Of a stretch of 64,000 bases of DNA, positions 7,579-16,306 are shown piece after piece (positions within the stretch are counted from its first letter, which is position 1; each line of letters opens with the position of its first letter). This stretch comes from Dyella_B sp035690825 (GTDB lineage Bacteria > Pseudomonadota > Gammaproteobacteria > Xanthomonadales > Rhodanobacteraceae). A model generated the notes under the pieces. That model was not told the DNA's origin and made no database searches. It worked only from the letters and a program-made list of their open reading frames with translations. The stretch covers positions 1 to 64,000 of the forward strand of contig NZ_JBQCHP010000013.1 in assembly GCF_051954575.1 (NCBI RefSeq), given 5' to 3'. The position numbers were made by a program, and so were the translations under genes.

Positions 7579-8859
7579 TCAACCTTTACCCAACGTGGCG
7601 AACATGACGACGGCGGCGATGCCCATCACGGCGGTCGCGATCCAGCCAAGCGCGAATAGCCAGCCACGCACCACATGGTTGCCCATCGCATGCGCGCGGC
7701 GTGCGACGATCATGATGGCCGCCATCAGCGGCACCGCGCACACGCCATTGACGACGGCGCTCCAGTACAGCGCCTTGATCGGGTCGATCGGCGAGAAGGT
7801 CAGCGCAGCGCCAAGCGCCATCGATCCCACCAGCACGCCGTAGAAAAGCCTGGCCTGCTTCGGCTTGCGGTCCAGCCCATACGGCTTGTGCGCGCCGCCG
7901 GCTACCGCAAACGCAGTGGCACCGGCGACCACCGGTACCGCGAGCAGGCCGGTGCTGATGATGCCGGTCGCGAACAGCCCGAACGCAAAGCGGCCGGCAA
8001 TCGGCTTCAGCGCCTCGGCCGCTTCGGAGGCGGATTGGACATCCGTCTTGCCATGCATGTGCAAGGTCGCCGCCGCCGCCAGGATGATGAAGAAGGCGAT
8101 GACATTGGAAAACACCATGCCCACGATCGTGTCGAAGGCGATGCGCCGCAGTGCGCCGGGCGCCTGCTCGTCCGCGTGGCGCAGCGGCTCGCGCTCGTCA
8201 CTCGCGCGCAATTCCTCCACTTCCTGCGCGGCCTGCCAGCAGAACAGGTAGGGGCTGATGGTGGTGCCGAGCACGGCGACGATGCCGGTGAGATAGCTCG
8301 TATTCCATTGCAATGCGGGCAGCACCGTGGCGTGCAGCGCTTCGCCCCAGTGCACGTGCACGGCGAATACGGTGCCCGCGTAGGTAAACAGGCTGAGCGC
8401 GAGCGCCTTGAGTACCGGCGAATATTTCTCGAAGGAGAGATAAACCTGCAGCACCGTGGAAACTACTGCAAAGCCGAGCGCGTATACCAGATGCGGTCCG
8501 CCGACCAGCAACTGCAATGCGGCGCCCATCGCCGCCAGGTCCGCACCGATATTGATGATGTTGGCGATTACCAGCAACGCCAGCAGCGACCAGACGGCCG
8601 GCGCTGGAAAGTTGCGCATCAACGTATCGGCCAGACCGCGACCGCACACCCGGCCGATGCGCGCACTCACCATTTGGATCGCGATCATCAATGGGATCGT
8701 CAGGAACACCACCCACAACATCGCGTAGCCGAACTTCGCGCCCACTTGCGAGTAGGTCGCCACACCGCTGGGATCGTCGTCCGCCGCGCCGGTGACAAAC
8801 CCTGCGCTCAGGCGTTTCCACCACGGTCCTTGTCGTGAACCCTCAGGTAGACTGCGCAT
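7579..8859 (-). CDS. Nramp-like divalent metal transporter with altered metal-site motifs
   Basis: A 426-residue, roughly 11-TM inner-membrane protein of the Nramp superfamily, which moves divalent metals with protons. The first helix carries GFVTGAADDDPSGVATYSQ where classic Nramp proteins have DPGN; the Asp is kept and the Asn is replaced. The sixth helix reads GTTISPYLFCWQAAQEVEE instead of the usual MPH motif, so the metal-coordinating Met is absent. This places it in a divergent branch whose substrate cannot be called from sequence. ACGGAG lies 8 nt before ATG 8859. The next minus-strand gene upstream is an isochorismatase-like hydrolase. Confidence 0.85.
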   Translation of the reverse strand: MRSLPEGSRQGPWWKRLSAGFVTGAADDDPSGVATYSQVGAKFGYAMLWVVFLTIPLMIAIQMVSARIGRVCGRGLADTLMRNFPAPAVWSLLALLVIANIINIGADLAAMGAALQLLVGGPHLVYALGFAVVSTVLQVYLSFEKYSPVLKALALSLFTYAGTVFAVHVHWGEALHATVLPALQWNTSYLTGIVAVLGTTISPYLFCWQAAQEVEELRASDEREPLRHADEQAPGALRRIAFDTIVGMVFSNVIAFFIILAAAATLHMHGKTDVQSASEAAEALKPIAGRFAFGLFATGIISTGLLAVPVVAGATAFAVAGGAHKPYGLDRKPKQARLFYGVLVGSMALGAALTFSPIDPIKALYWSAVVNGVCAVPLMAAIMIVARRAHAMGNHVVRGWLFALGWIATAVMGIAAVVMFATLGKG

Positions 8860-8891
8860 GGCGTGAACTCCGTAGCGATGGCCTTATGGCG

Positions 8892-9470
8892 TTATGCGGA
8901 CGATGAGGCAGGTGAGAGCCATGCATCGTGCGTGCAAACGCGTATGTCCAGGCTGTCCTGCATCAAGGCCAGCGCGCGGGCATGGCGCTGCTGCGATGCC
9001 GCCGCGGTCGCGTCTTCCAATACGGCAACCTCCAAACCCCTGACGCGCGCATCCATGGCCGAGCTCAGCACGCACACATCCGTCGCCGCGCCGCCAAGCG
9101 CCAGCTGCCGAATCGACAACGCTTCGAGCAGGGAGGCGAGCTGGGTGTTGAAAAAGGCGGAATGGCGGGATTTGAGCAGCACGATATCGCCGGATTCCGG
9201 ATAAAGCTGCTTCAACATCGCCGCCGATTCCGGCGGGCCGCGCCGGGCGGTGTACGCCAGCACGTCCTGCCAGGTGTCCTGCCATTGCCCGAAGTTGTCA
9301 TTGCAGTACACCACGCGGATGCCTTCGTGACGGCACGCTGCGGCCGCCGCCGCCATACCGGATGCCGCGCTGGCCTGGGTGCTGGCAAGCGCTGCGCCAT
9401 CCTCGAAATGGAAATGACTGAAGACGTCGATCAACAGCAAGGCATGCCCGTTGTGGACCGAACCAGACAT
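8892..9470 (-). CDS. Isochorismatase-like cysteine hydrolase
   Basis: A 192-residue cytosolic protein of the isochorismatase-like hydrolase superfamily (nicotinamidase, isochorismatase, amidases). The Asp-Lys-Cys triad is visible: Asp in HALLLIDVFSHFHF, Lys in DIVLLKSRHSAFFNT and Cys in GGAATDVCVLSSAMDA. The cis-peptide-forming GAATDVC segment is normal for the family. Of the clustered start codons, ATG 9470 is best placed because GGAGG ends 5 nt upstream; ATG 9482 has a weaker site. The exact substrate is unknown. Confidence 0.85.
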   Translation of the reverse strand: MSGSVHNGHALLLIDVFSHFHFEDGAALASTQASAASGMAAAAAACRHEGIRVVYCNDNFGQWQDTWQDVLAYTARRGPPESAAMLKQLYPESGDIVLLKSRHSAFFNTQLASLLEALSIRQLALGGAATDVCVLSSAMDARVRGLEVAVLEDATAAASQQRHARALALMQDSLDIRVCTHDAWLSPASSSA

Positions 9471-9583
9471 CATCGCCTCCATTGCACCCCATCTCGTTTC
9501 GTGTGCCTGATCATGCAGGCGCCTGTGTGATGCTGGCGCTGGAGAGGAGAGAAGCCAATGTCAACGCCGCATTGGTCACCGCT

Positions 9584-10819
9584 TCAATGCACCGCTGGCT
9601 CGCGATCGGCCACGAACGATTCTTCCCTGCCGACATACCGACGGCAGTGTTCGAGATAGAGGTGCTCATGCTCCGCAAGCAAGCCCAGCGTGGTGCGCCA
9701 CAGCCATGACGGCGCTTCCAGCGAGCGGGAGTGGTTTTTCTTCAGCTGCCGGCACCATTCCTTGCGGGCATGATCATCCATCTGGCGCGCATGCGCGCGA
9801 CCCACCACATGGCCAAGATAGGCCGCAAGACGGCGCACCTTCTTTTGCTTCAGGCTGACGATGTCGAGCTTGAGATCCTGCGGCAGCAGCTCGCGCACGA
9901 ACACCGGGCGCCCCAGCAGCGTCGATGCGCCCATGCGATCGCCCAGTGCCGGCGACAGTTGGCGCGCGCCTTCCAGCACGCGCTGGCCATCGTCTTTCGG
10001 CAGCTCGATCGAACGCGCCGCAGGCACGATGAGCGATGCCCCTTCCTTGATATCCATCAGGCACAGGTCGTGGCCGTCCGCGGCGGCGCCTTCGATATCC
10101 AGCAGCACCGCATAGCGCAACCTTCCCAGCGAACTGCAGCCCTTGCGCCAGTACGCCGCATCGAGCACGCGCACCGCGCCGCTGTCGGGACGTCCGCGCA
10201 ACTGCGTGGCCAGGCGCATCATGGCCTGTTCCTGGAACAACGCGTTCAACGCGCGATGCTCACGCGTCGTGATCGGCCAGAACGCCTTGCCCAAAGGCAG
10301 GCGCAGCGTCTTGCCTTCCAGGCGATCGCGCGCCAGCGCTTTCCAACTGCGTGCATGCGCGCGCTGGATCTGCATACGCAGATAAGGCGGCAGGGAAGGC
10401 GGGAGATTATCGACATTCGGAAACGCCGATTCGTAACCGGCCAACAAGCCTTCCAGAATGTGTACGGTGCTCAGGCCAGGCAGGTCCGAACTGCGTGACA
10501 GCACGGCCAGCGAAAGCGCGAGCCGGCACAGGTCGAGCGCAGGGTTGGCGATAGCGCACTGATCGAAATCGCGCAGATGGATATGCACGTGGCTGTCCTC
10601 GTCCGCCAGCGGACCCAGGTTGCCCACGTGGCAATCGCCGCAGATCCAGATGGCGGGCCCTTCAGGCAGCGCCGGCGCGTGTGGGGAGTCTATCCATGCG
10701 TAGAACTGCTCGATGCTGCCGCGCACGAACGCATGCGCCGACTGCGCCATCTTGCGGCGCCGCAGCCGCTCCAGTTCCGCCTTCCGCTCATATGCGACTA
10801 CGGTTTCTTGTTTGGCCAT
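9584..10819 (-). CDS. DUF2252 family protein
   Basis: A 411-residue cytosolic protein. The segment IWICGDCHVGNLGPLADED followed by HIHLRDFDQC resembles the GD-x-H-x-x-N catalytic loop and the DFD metal-binding motif of aminoglycoside-phosphotransferase/kinase-like folds, which is how DUF2252 proteins read. Other landmarks are LRYAVLLDIEG, LCLMDIKEGA and the C-terminal VGRAHARQMDDHARKEW. No small-molecule substrate is established for the family that I know of. It is monocistronic, with a type A repeat just upstream of its start. Confidence 0.85.
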   Translation of the reverse strand: MAKQETVVAYERKAELERLRRRKMAQSAHAFVRGSIEQFYAWIDSPHAPALPEGPAIWICGDCHVGNLGPLADEDSHVHIHLRDFDQCAIANPALDLCRLALSLAVLSRSSDLPGLSTVHILEGLLAGYESAFPNVDNLPPSLPPYLRMQIQRAHARSWKALARDRLEGKTLRLPLGKAFWPITTREHRALNALFQEQAMMRLATQLRGRPDSGAVRVLDAAYWRKGCSSLGRLRYAVLLDIEGAAADGHDLCLMDIKEGASLIVPAARSIELPKDDGQRVLEGARQLSPALGDRMGASTLLGRPVFVRELLPQDLKLDIVSLKQKKVRRLAAYLGHVVGRAHARQMDDHARKEWCRQLKKNHSRSLEAPSWLWRTTLGLLAEHEHLYLEHCRRYVGREESFVADREPAVH

Positions 10820-10948
10820 AAGGCCATCCTCCGAGTCGCCGGGGCATCGGAAGGTGAAGAGGCGAGCGGGAAGGAAGTGAAGGCGTTGACGTGGTCGTCA
10901 CGCGAGAGAGGGCCTGAGTGAGTCAAGCCACGGCTTGCCGTAATGCGT

Positions 10949-11090
10949 CCCCTCTCCTACATGGAGTAGGGGAGGGTTAGGGTGGGGTAAAGCAACCTCG
11001 CGGTGTATTGCAACGGCGCCGCAAGCTCGAATAACCCCCAGCCCTCCCCCGGATCACGTCCGGGGCAGGTTCTGCAAGCAGGAGAGGGAG
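10949..11090. repeat. Palindromic intergenic repeat, type A, copy 2
   Basis: Left arm GGAGTAGGGGAGGGTTAGGG pairs with the right arm CCCCCAGCCCTCCCCC; the core holds AAGCAACCTCGCGG and CGCCGCAAGC. After the right arm comes GGATCACGTCCGGGGCAGG then a CTGCAAGCAGGAGAGGGAG end. It fills the 310-bp gap between two minus-strand genes (10820-11129), in which no other feature was seen. Confidence 0.85.
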
Positions 11091-11129
11091 CCATAGTCCG
11101 CGCTTGCGTAAGCCGCGACGCCAAAGTTT

Positions 11130-12071
11130 TCAACCGCGCCCAAACGCCTCAAGCCGCACCTGCTTCCCCAACAAAAACGCATCGGCGACCAACCGCAGCG
11201 GGCGCACGTCCACATCGTCGCTGCCGTGGCTGATCAACTCGTGGAAGCGTTCGTACAGCGCCGGGTATTCGCGTTCGGCGCCCAGCGCAACTGGCTCGCC
11301 GGCGATCACCAGGCGCTTGCCGCCTTCGCTGATCGAGAGCAGGCCGTCATCGGTGTCGACATCGATCTCCCATTGTTCGACCGGGCCATGGCGCCAGTCG
11401 AATTCCGCACGCACGGGTACACCGGTGGCGTCGATGCCATCGAGTTCGGCGGCGATCGGCGTGGCGCAATCGGCGGGGACATGCAGGGTGGCGTTGTGCA
11501 GCAGCACCTCGTTCGGCAGGATGCGCGTCACGATCGACAGTGCATTGATGCCCGGATCGAACACGCCCATGCCGCCCGGTTCCCAGATCCAGTCCTGACC
11601 CGGATGCCAGCGGCGCACGTCCTCTTTCCAGCGCACGTGCACGGTGCGCAGGCGGCGGTTGGCAAGCCATGCGCGCGCCGGCTCCACCGCGCTGGCGTAG
11701 CGCGAATGCCAGGTGGCGAACAGCGTGCGGCCTTGCTGGCGCGCCAGGTCGCGCAGGGCTTCCACTTCGCTCACGCTCGCGCCGGGTGGCTTTTCCAGCA
11801 TCACGTGCTTGCCCGCGAGCAATGCGGCGCGCGCCTGCGCATAACGGACCTGTGGCGGCGCGCACAGCGAAACGGCATCGAGTTCCGGCTCGGCGGCGAG
11901 CAGCGTTTCGATATCGGTGTAATGGCGCGCGTGCTCGACTTGCGCGTGACGGCTCGCGCTTGCCACCAGCTTGAAGCCGGGATTGGCCGCGATGGCGGGC
12001 AGGTGCTGGTCGCGCGCGATCTTGCCGACGCCGACGATGCCCACGGTGTAGCACGCATTGTTTTGTGTCAT
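11130..12071 (-). CDS. NAD(P)-dependent L-arabinose/D-galactose 1-dehydrogenase (Gfo/Idh/MocA family)
   Basis: A 313-residue Gfo/Idh/MocA oxidoreductase. The N-terminal Rossmann motif is VGIVGVGKIARDQHLPAI, followed by HVMLEKPPGASVSEVE with the family EKP, and a C-terminal half with RWKEDVRRWHPGQDWIWEPG and GVFDPGINALSIVTRILP. These blocks closely match the L-arabinose 1-dehydrogenase of Azospirillum brasilense and bacterial D-galactose 1-dehydrogenases as I remember them; the enzyme oxidises the sugar to its lactone in the non-phosphorylative pathway. ATG 12071 has GAGGGA 9 nt upstream. No lactonase, dehydratase or sugar transporter gene is adjacent, so sugar preference is unresolved. Confidence 0.85.
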   Translation of the reverse strand: MTQNNACYTVGIVGVGKIARDQHLPAIAANPGFKLVASASRHAQVEHARHYTDIETLLAAEPELDAVSLCAPPQVRYAQARAALLAGKHVMLEKPPGASVSEVEALRDLARQQGRTLFATWHSRYASAVEPARAWLANRRLRTVHVRWKEDVRRWHPGQDWIWEPGGMGVFDPGINALSIVTRILPNEVLLHNATLHVPADCATPIAAELDGIDATGVPVRAEFDWRHGPVEQWEIDVDTDDGLLSISEGGKRLVIAGEPVALGAEREYPALYERFHELISHGSDDVDVRPLRLVADAFLLGKQVRLEAFGRG

Positions 12072-12192
12072 GAACGTATTCCCTCTGAGACGCAATCGGG
12101 CAGTCTAGAAACAAGGCCGAACGCCTTCCAATGAGAAATTGGACTGTTCAGATACCGGTGTTGATATCGCGCCGCTTGCCGAAATAACGCGC

Positions 12193-12213
12193 GCTAACAG
12201 CTTCTAACTGGTG
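12193..12213. repeat. Short repeated motif, copy 1 (second copy at 16220-16240)
   Basis: GCTAACAGCTTCTAACTGGTG here closely matches GCTAACAGCTGATAACTGGCG at 16220. Both lie about 70-90 bp upstream of plus-strand genes (ohr-like, epoxide-hydrolase-like). It may be a shared operator or only a small repeat. Confidence 0.35.
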
Positions 12214-12302
12214 GTCTTGCTCCATTCTCGCCACCCTGGTCGAAACCGGCATCCTTGCAGGATGGCCGTGATGCAAACGCGCTTGCACGACCAGGAAACA
12301 GC

Positions 12303-12719
12303 ATGATCACAGTCCAGAAAATTCTCTACACCGCCAGGGTCCACACGACGGGCGGCCGCGATGGCGCCGCCCGCAGCGACGATGGCCGGCTCGACATCCG
12401 GCTTTCCCCGCCGGGTGCGCCCGGTGCCGGCACGAACCCCGAACAGCTTTTCGCGGCGGGCTGGTCGGCGTGTTTTATCGGCGCGCTGCGGCATGCGTCG
12501 CATGCGCGCAAGATCGATTTTCCCGCCGGTGCGGCGGTATCCGCCGAGGTGGATCTTGGCCATGGCGAGCAAGGTTTCTTCCTGCAGGCGCGGCTGACGG
12601 TGTCGTTGCCCGGGCTGGAACCGGAGGTTGCGCAATTGTTGATCGATGCGGCCCACCAGACCTGCCCGTATTCGAAGGCGACGCGCGGCAATATCGAGGT
12701 GAACCTCGCGCTTGGCTGA
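12303..12719 (+). CDS. ohr: Organic hydroperoxide resistance protein (Ohr/OsmC family)
   Basis: A 138-residue thiol peroxidase of the Ohr branch of the OsmC family, which reduces organic hydroperoxides. Both redox cysteines are present: the peroxidatic Cys in GWSACFIGALRH and the resolving Cys in HQTCPYSKATRGNI. The opening VQKILYTARVHTTGGRDGAA matches Ohr. ATG 12303 follows AGGAAACAGC. The gene is monocistronic; a MarR-type OhrR regulator, the usual partner, is not next to it. Confidence 0.92.
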   Translation: MITVQKILYTARVHTTGGRDGAARSDDGRLDIRLSPPGAPGAGTNPEQLFAAGWSACFIGALRHASHARKIDFPAGAAVSAEVDLGHGEQGFFLQARLTVSLPGLEPEVAQLLIDAAHQTCPYSKATRGNIEVNLALG

Positions 12720-12798
12720 GTCGCGGTCGTTGCGCAGCGTTGCAAGCGAAACGCGAAGGCCTGGGGAGCCTGACGATAAGCCGTACCGTGAATCCTTT

Positions 12799-15771
12799 AT
12801 GATGCAAGATGTTGCGAGCCTGGCTGTTCCGCTGCCATCTGCTGGCACACGATACGAGAGAGCGATTCCGGTGGAAGCCATTACCGATGACCTGCGTCCA
12901 TCGTCTGCCGCAAGCGTTGGCTTCGGCCCGTTCCGTGTGGTTCCAGCCAGGCGGCTGCTTACCCGGGACGGCATGCCGGTGGAGATCGGCGGACGGGCGC
13001 TGGACCTGTTGATCGCCTTGCTCGAGCAGCCGGGCAGGGTGCTTTCCAAACGGGAACTGCTGCGGCGGGTATGGGCCGACGCCATCGTCGAGGAAGGCAG
13101 CCTGCGTTTCCACATGACCGGCTTGCGCCGCATCCTCGGCGATGGCGAAAACGGCGCGCGCTACATCAGCACGCAGGTGGGCGTGGGCTACGCCTTTGTC
13201 GGTACCGTGGACATGACCGCCGAACGGAACGAGGCGTCTAGAGAAGCTTCGGTAACCGAGCCGACGATGGAAGCGAAACCGCCATCGACCCATGTGGGTG
13301 CGCTGCCACCGCGGCCGCGTTTGATAGGGCGCGAAGCCGATGTTCGCGTGATCGTCGACCGCCTCGCCAGGCCGCAGTTGTTCACGATCGTCGGCGCCGG
13401 TGGCGTGGGCAAGACCAGCCTCGCTGTCGAGGTGGGGTACCGGTTTGACGGTGGACCGTACGAACGGGCGCATTTCGTCGACCTGGCGCAGGTCGAGGAC
13501 CCGCTGCTCGTGCCATCCGCACTATCCGGCGCCGTGGGGCTGCCGGTGCAGGCGGACGATCCGGTGTTCGTGTTGCTCGCGCATTTGCGCACGCGCCGGC
13601 TGCTGCTGGTGATCGACAATTGCGAGCATCTCGTCGATGCCGTTTCAGGCGTTATCGAGCGCATCAGGGAGGGTGCGCCGGACACCGGTGTGCTGGCCAC
13701 CAGCCGCGAACCGCTTCGCACGCGCGACGAACAGTTGCATTGGCTTGGCGCACTGGATTTTCCGCCGGAAACGGGCGATTTCACGGTGGAAACGTTGCTT
13801 GCCTTTCCGGCGATGAAGCTGTTCGTCGAACGCGCCTCTGCCGGCAACGCATCCCTATCGCTGGATGCGGAAAACGTCCGTCTTATCGCCGACATGTGCC
13901 GGCGGTTGAACGGCATGGCGTTGCCGATCGAGCTGGCGGCCATGCGCGTGGCGACACATGGCGTGCAGGCCACGCATGCCCTGCTTGGCGAACGCTTTTC
14001 GCTAGGCTGGGCAGGGCGACGCACAGCGTTGCCGCGGCAACAGACCTTGCGCGCAACGCTCGACTGGAGTTACGAGCTGCTGTCGCCGCAAGAACGGCTG
14101 GTATTCGATCGGCTGGCAATTTTCGTGGGCCCGTTTTCGGTGGATGCGGCCTCGCAAGTGGTCGCTGATGCGCAGATCGATCAGCTCGCTGCGGTCGCCG
14201 CATTGGACGAACTGGCGGCCAAGGGTCTGGTGGCGGTCGACCATTCCGAGGCGATCCACGCATATCGTTTGCTGGAAATGACGCGTGCCTACGCCAGGGA
14301 AAGGCTGGCCTTGCATGGGCAGGTCCAGGTACACGCCGTCGCCTTTCGGCACACGGCCTATTTCACCGAACTTCTCGGCCAGCTCGGCATCACGCCCGAT
14401 GAAGTTTTCGATCGTTCGGCGCGGCTGGCCAATCAGTTGGGCAACATCCGCAGCGCGCTTGAATGGAGTTTCGGTCCGCAAGGCGACGCGGGCCTCGCGC
14501 TGCCGCTTGCCGCGGCGAGTGCTTTGCTGTTTTTGCATTTCTCGCTGATGGTGGAGTGTCGCACCTGGTGCGCGCGAGCCACGGAGCTGCTCGAACTCGG
14601 CTATTTCGGTACGCCGGTGGAAATGGAGCTGCAGGCCGCGCTCGGCCTGGTATTGATGTTCACGCGCGGAAACAGCGGCGCTGCCGAAACCGCCCTGCTG
14701 CGTGCGATGGAGATCGCGACGGCGTTGGACGATGCCTGCTCCCAGCTTCGACTGCTCGGGCGGCTGCAGATTTTCTACGAGCGCATCGGCGATTTCGCGT
14801 CATCGCTGGCGTGGGCGGAGCAGGCCATCGGCGTGGGCGACGCCATCGGCGAACCCGAAGCCATCGCCGTGGCCGCTTCGCTCGCCGGTGTTTCGCATCA
14901 CCTGCTCGGCGACCAGGTGCTTGCCCGCCGTGAGCTGGAAAAATCGCTCAAATACAGCCAGCCGCCACGACGCAGCCACTCCGTGCATTACGGTTTCGAC
15001 CATCGCAATCGCACCGGCCTGGCCCTGGCACGCACGCTTTGGCTGCAGGGTTTTCCGGACCAAGCCAGGCAATGGGCGCAGCGCGTCGAAAGCGAAGCGG
15101 CCGCGCTGGATCATCCCGTTACGCATTGCATTGCCTTGGTATGGACGCTGGGCATCTACATCTGGACCGGCGACCTGGATAAGGCGAACGCCAGCCTGGC
15201 GACCTTTTCGAAGATCGCCGAAGCGAACATGCTCGCGCCGTACATGGCCGCCTCGCTGGGCATGCGCGGCGCCATCGCGATACGCGCCCGGCAGCCGGAC
15301 GACGCCATCGACTGGCTGCAGGAAAGCCTGGACCGCCTGCATGGCATGCGCTACGAACTGCTTACCACCACGTTCGAAACCGCCCTGGCCGAGGGGTTGA
15401 TACTCAACCGCCGCCACGCCGAAGCCGGCCGCCTGGTGGAAGGCACCATCGAGCATTGCCGCAAAAGCGGCGATGCATTCGCCATGCCCGAACTGCTGCG
15501 CATCAAGGCGAGCATTCTCAAGGCGCTTGGCGGCGGCGATACGATGCCGGCGCAAGTGGTGATCGAAGAATCGCTTGCGTTGAGCCGGCAGCAGGGTGCA
15601 CGTGCGTGGGAGCTGCGTGCAGCGATGGACCTTGCGCGATTGTGGCTGGAGCAGGGGCGTGTGCTGGATGCCAAGCAGTTGCTGGATTCGTGGCGTGATG
15701 ATGTGTCGAGTGATGTCGACACGATGGATCGTCGTGAGCTTAGGGAGCTGTGGCAGAAACTGCCGGAGTGA
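12799..15771 (+). CDS. Winged-helix / P-loop ATPase / helical-repeat transcriptional regulator
   Basis: A protein of about 990 residues. Residues about 40-135 form an OmpR-type winged helix (LLTRDGMPVEIGGRALDLLI, then RVLSKRELLRRVWADAIVEE). A P-loop NTPase follows: Walker A IVGAGGVGKTSLAVEVG near 197-213, Walker B LLLVIDNCEHLVDA near 270, and sensor ATSREPLR, as in NB-ARC/STAND ATPases. The C-terminal half (about 550-990) is helical, TPR-like repeats. Such STAND regulators bind ATP and multimerise on signal; ligand unknown. The downstream hydrolase-P460-SDR genes are its likely targets. ATG 12799 or 12802 is preferred over an overlapping TTG at 12712, although no strong ribosome-binding site is seen. 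Confidence 0.85.
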   Translation: MMQDVASLAVPLPSAGTRYERAIPVEAITDDLRPSSAASVGFGPFRVVPARRLLTRDGMPVEIGGRALDLLIALLEQPGRVLSKRELLRRVWADAIVEEGSLRFHMTGLRRILGDGENGARYISTQVGVGYAFVGTVDMTAERNEASREASVTEPTMEAKPPSTHVGALPPRPRLIGREADVRVIVDRLARPQLFTIVGAGGVGKTSLAVEVGYRFDGGPYERAHFVDLAQVEDPLLVPSALSGAVGLPVQADDPVFVLLAHLRTRRLLLVIDNCEHLVDAVSGVIERIREGAPDTGVLATSREPLRTRDEQLHWLGALDFPPETGDFTVETLLAFPAMKLFVERASAGNASLSLDAENVRLIADMCRRLNGMALPIELAAMRVATHGVQATHALLGERFSLGWAGRRTALPRQQTLRATLDWSYELLSPQERLVFDRLAIFVGPFSVDAASQVVADAQIDQLAAVAALDELAAKGLVAVDHSEAIHAYRLLEMTRAYARERLALHGQVQVHAVAFRHTAYFTELLGQLGITPDEVFDRSARLANQLGNIRSALEWSFGPQGDAGLALPLAAASALLFLHFSLMVECRTWCARATELLELGYFGTPVEMELQAALGLVLMFTRGNSGAAETALLRAMEIATALDDACSQLRLLGRLQIFYERIGDFASSLAWAEQAIGVGDAIGEPEAIAVAASLAGVSHHLLGDQVLARRELEKSLKYSQPPRRSHSVHYGFDHRNRTGLALARTLWLQGFPDQARQWAQRVESEAAALDHPVTHCIALVWTLGIYIWTGDLDKANASLATFSKIAEANMLAPYMAASLGMRGAIAIRARQPDDAIDWLQESLDRLHGMRYELLTTTFETALAEGLILNRRHAEAGRLVEGTIEHCRKSGDAFAMPELLRIKASILKALGGGDTMPAQVVIEESLALSRQQGARAWELRAAMDLARLWLEQGRVLDAKQLLDSWRDDVSSDVDTMDRRELRELWQKLPE

Positions 15772-15785
15772 CCGCGGCTTGATTA

Positions 15786-15937
15786 GCGTCGCGCCCGGCG
15801 CTCCCGCGAAGGTCGAGACCCAGCGGCTTTGAAGCAGAAAGGCATTGGGTGATTCGTTCGCGCACCTCTTCGGGACTGTCCTTCGGACATTCTTCGCGCA
15901 TCCCGCTACGTCCGGCGTTTGCCGGGACGACGAATCA
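15786..15937. repeat. Degenerate dispersed repeat
   Basis: The segment contains CTCCCGCGAAGGTCGAGACC, CAGCGGCTTTGAAGCAGAAA and, in inverted sense, a GTTTGCCGGGACGACGAATC end. It resembles a worn copy of the dispersed GTCATTCCCGCGAAGGCGGG palindromic element common in Xanthomonadales, as I recall it. It occupies part of the 535-bp gap 15772-16306, in which no gene was seen. Confidence 0.4.
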
Positions 15938-15996
15938 CGCGATACGCCAGCACGATCTGCAACCCTCGTTTGAGATAGATGCTTGCAGGAACCGTT

Positions 15997-16142
15997 CCCT
16001 CCCCTACGTGTAGTAGGGGAGGGTCAGGGTGGGGTGAAGCAACCTCGCGAAGTATTTCAACGATGCGGCAAGCCCGAACAACCCCACCCCGGCCCTCCCC
16101 CCGGATCAAGTCCGGGGCAGGCTCTGCAAGCAGGGGAGGGAG
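15997..16142. repeat. Palindromic intergenic repeat, type A, copy 3
   Basis: Arms TAGTAGGGGAGGGTCAGGGT and ACCCCGGCCCTCCCC flank a core with GAAGCAACCTCGCGAAGTAT and GATGCGGCAAGCCCG. After the right arm comes GGATCAAGTCCGGGGCAGGC and a CTGCAAGCAGGGGAGGGAG end. This is one of the most complete copies. Confidence 0.85.
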
Positions 16143-16219
16143 CTGATCTGAGCAAGCGACAAATAGCTGCTTACCCACTGATCGATGACATCGATTAGCC
16201 GACGCCATCCCTAACAACT

Positions 16220-16240
16220 GCTAACAGCTGATAACTGGCG
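16220..16240. repeat. Short repeated motif, copy 2
   Basis: GCTAACAGCTGATAACTGGCG, nearly the same as the copy at 12193-12213, about 70 bp upstream of the hydrolase start at 16307. Possible operator; function not shown. Confidence 0.35.
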
Positions 16241-16306
16241 ATTGTCGATCACCCAAATCACGCTAGGCCACACCGCAGCGACATCCGTTTTCACCGGGAG
16301 AAAACC

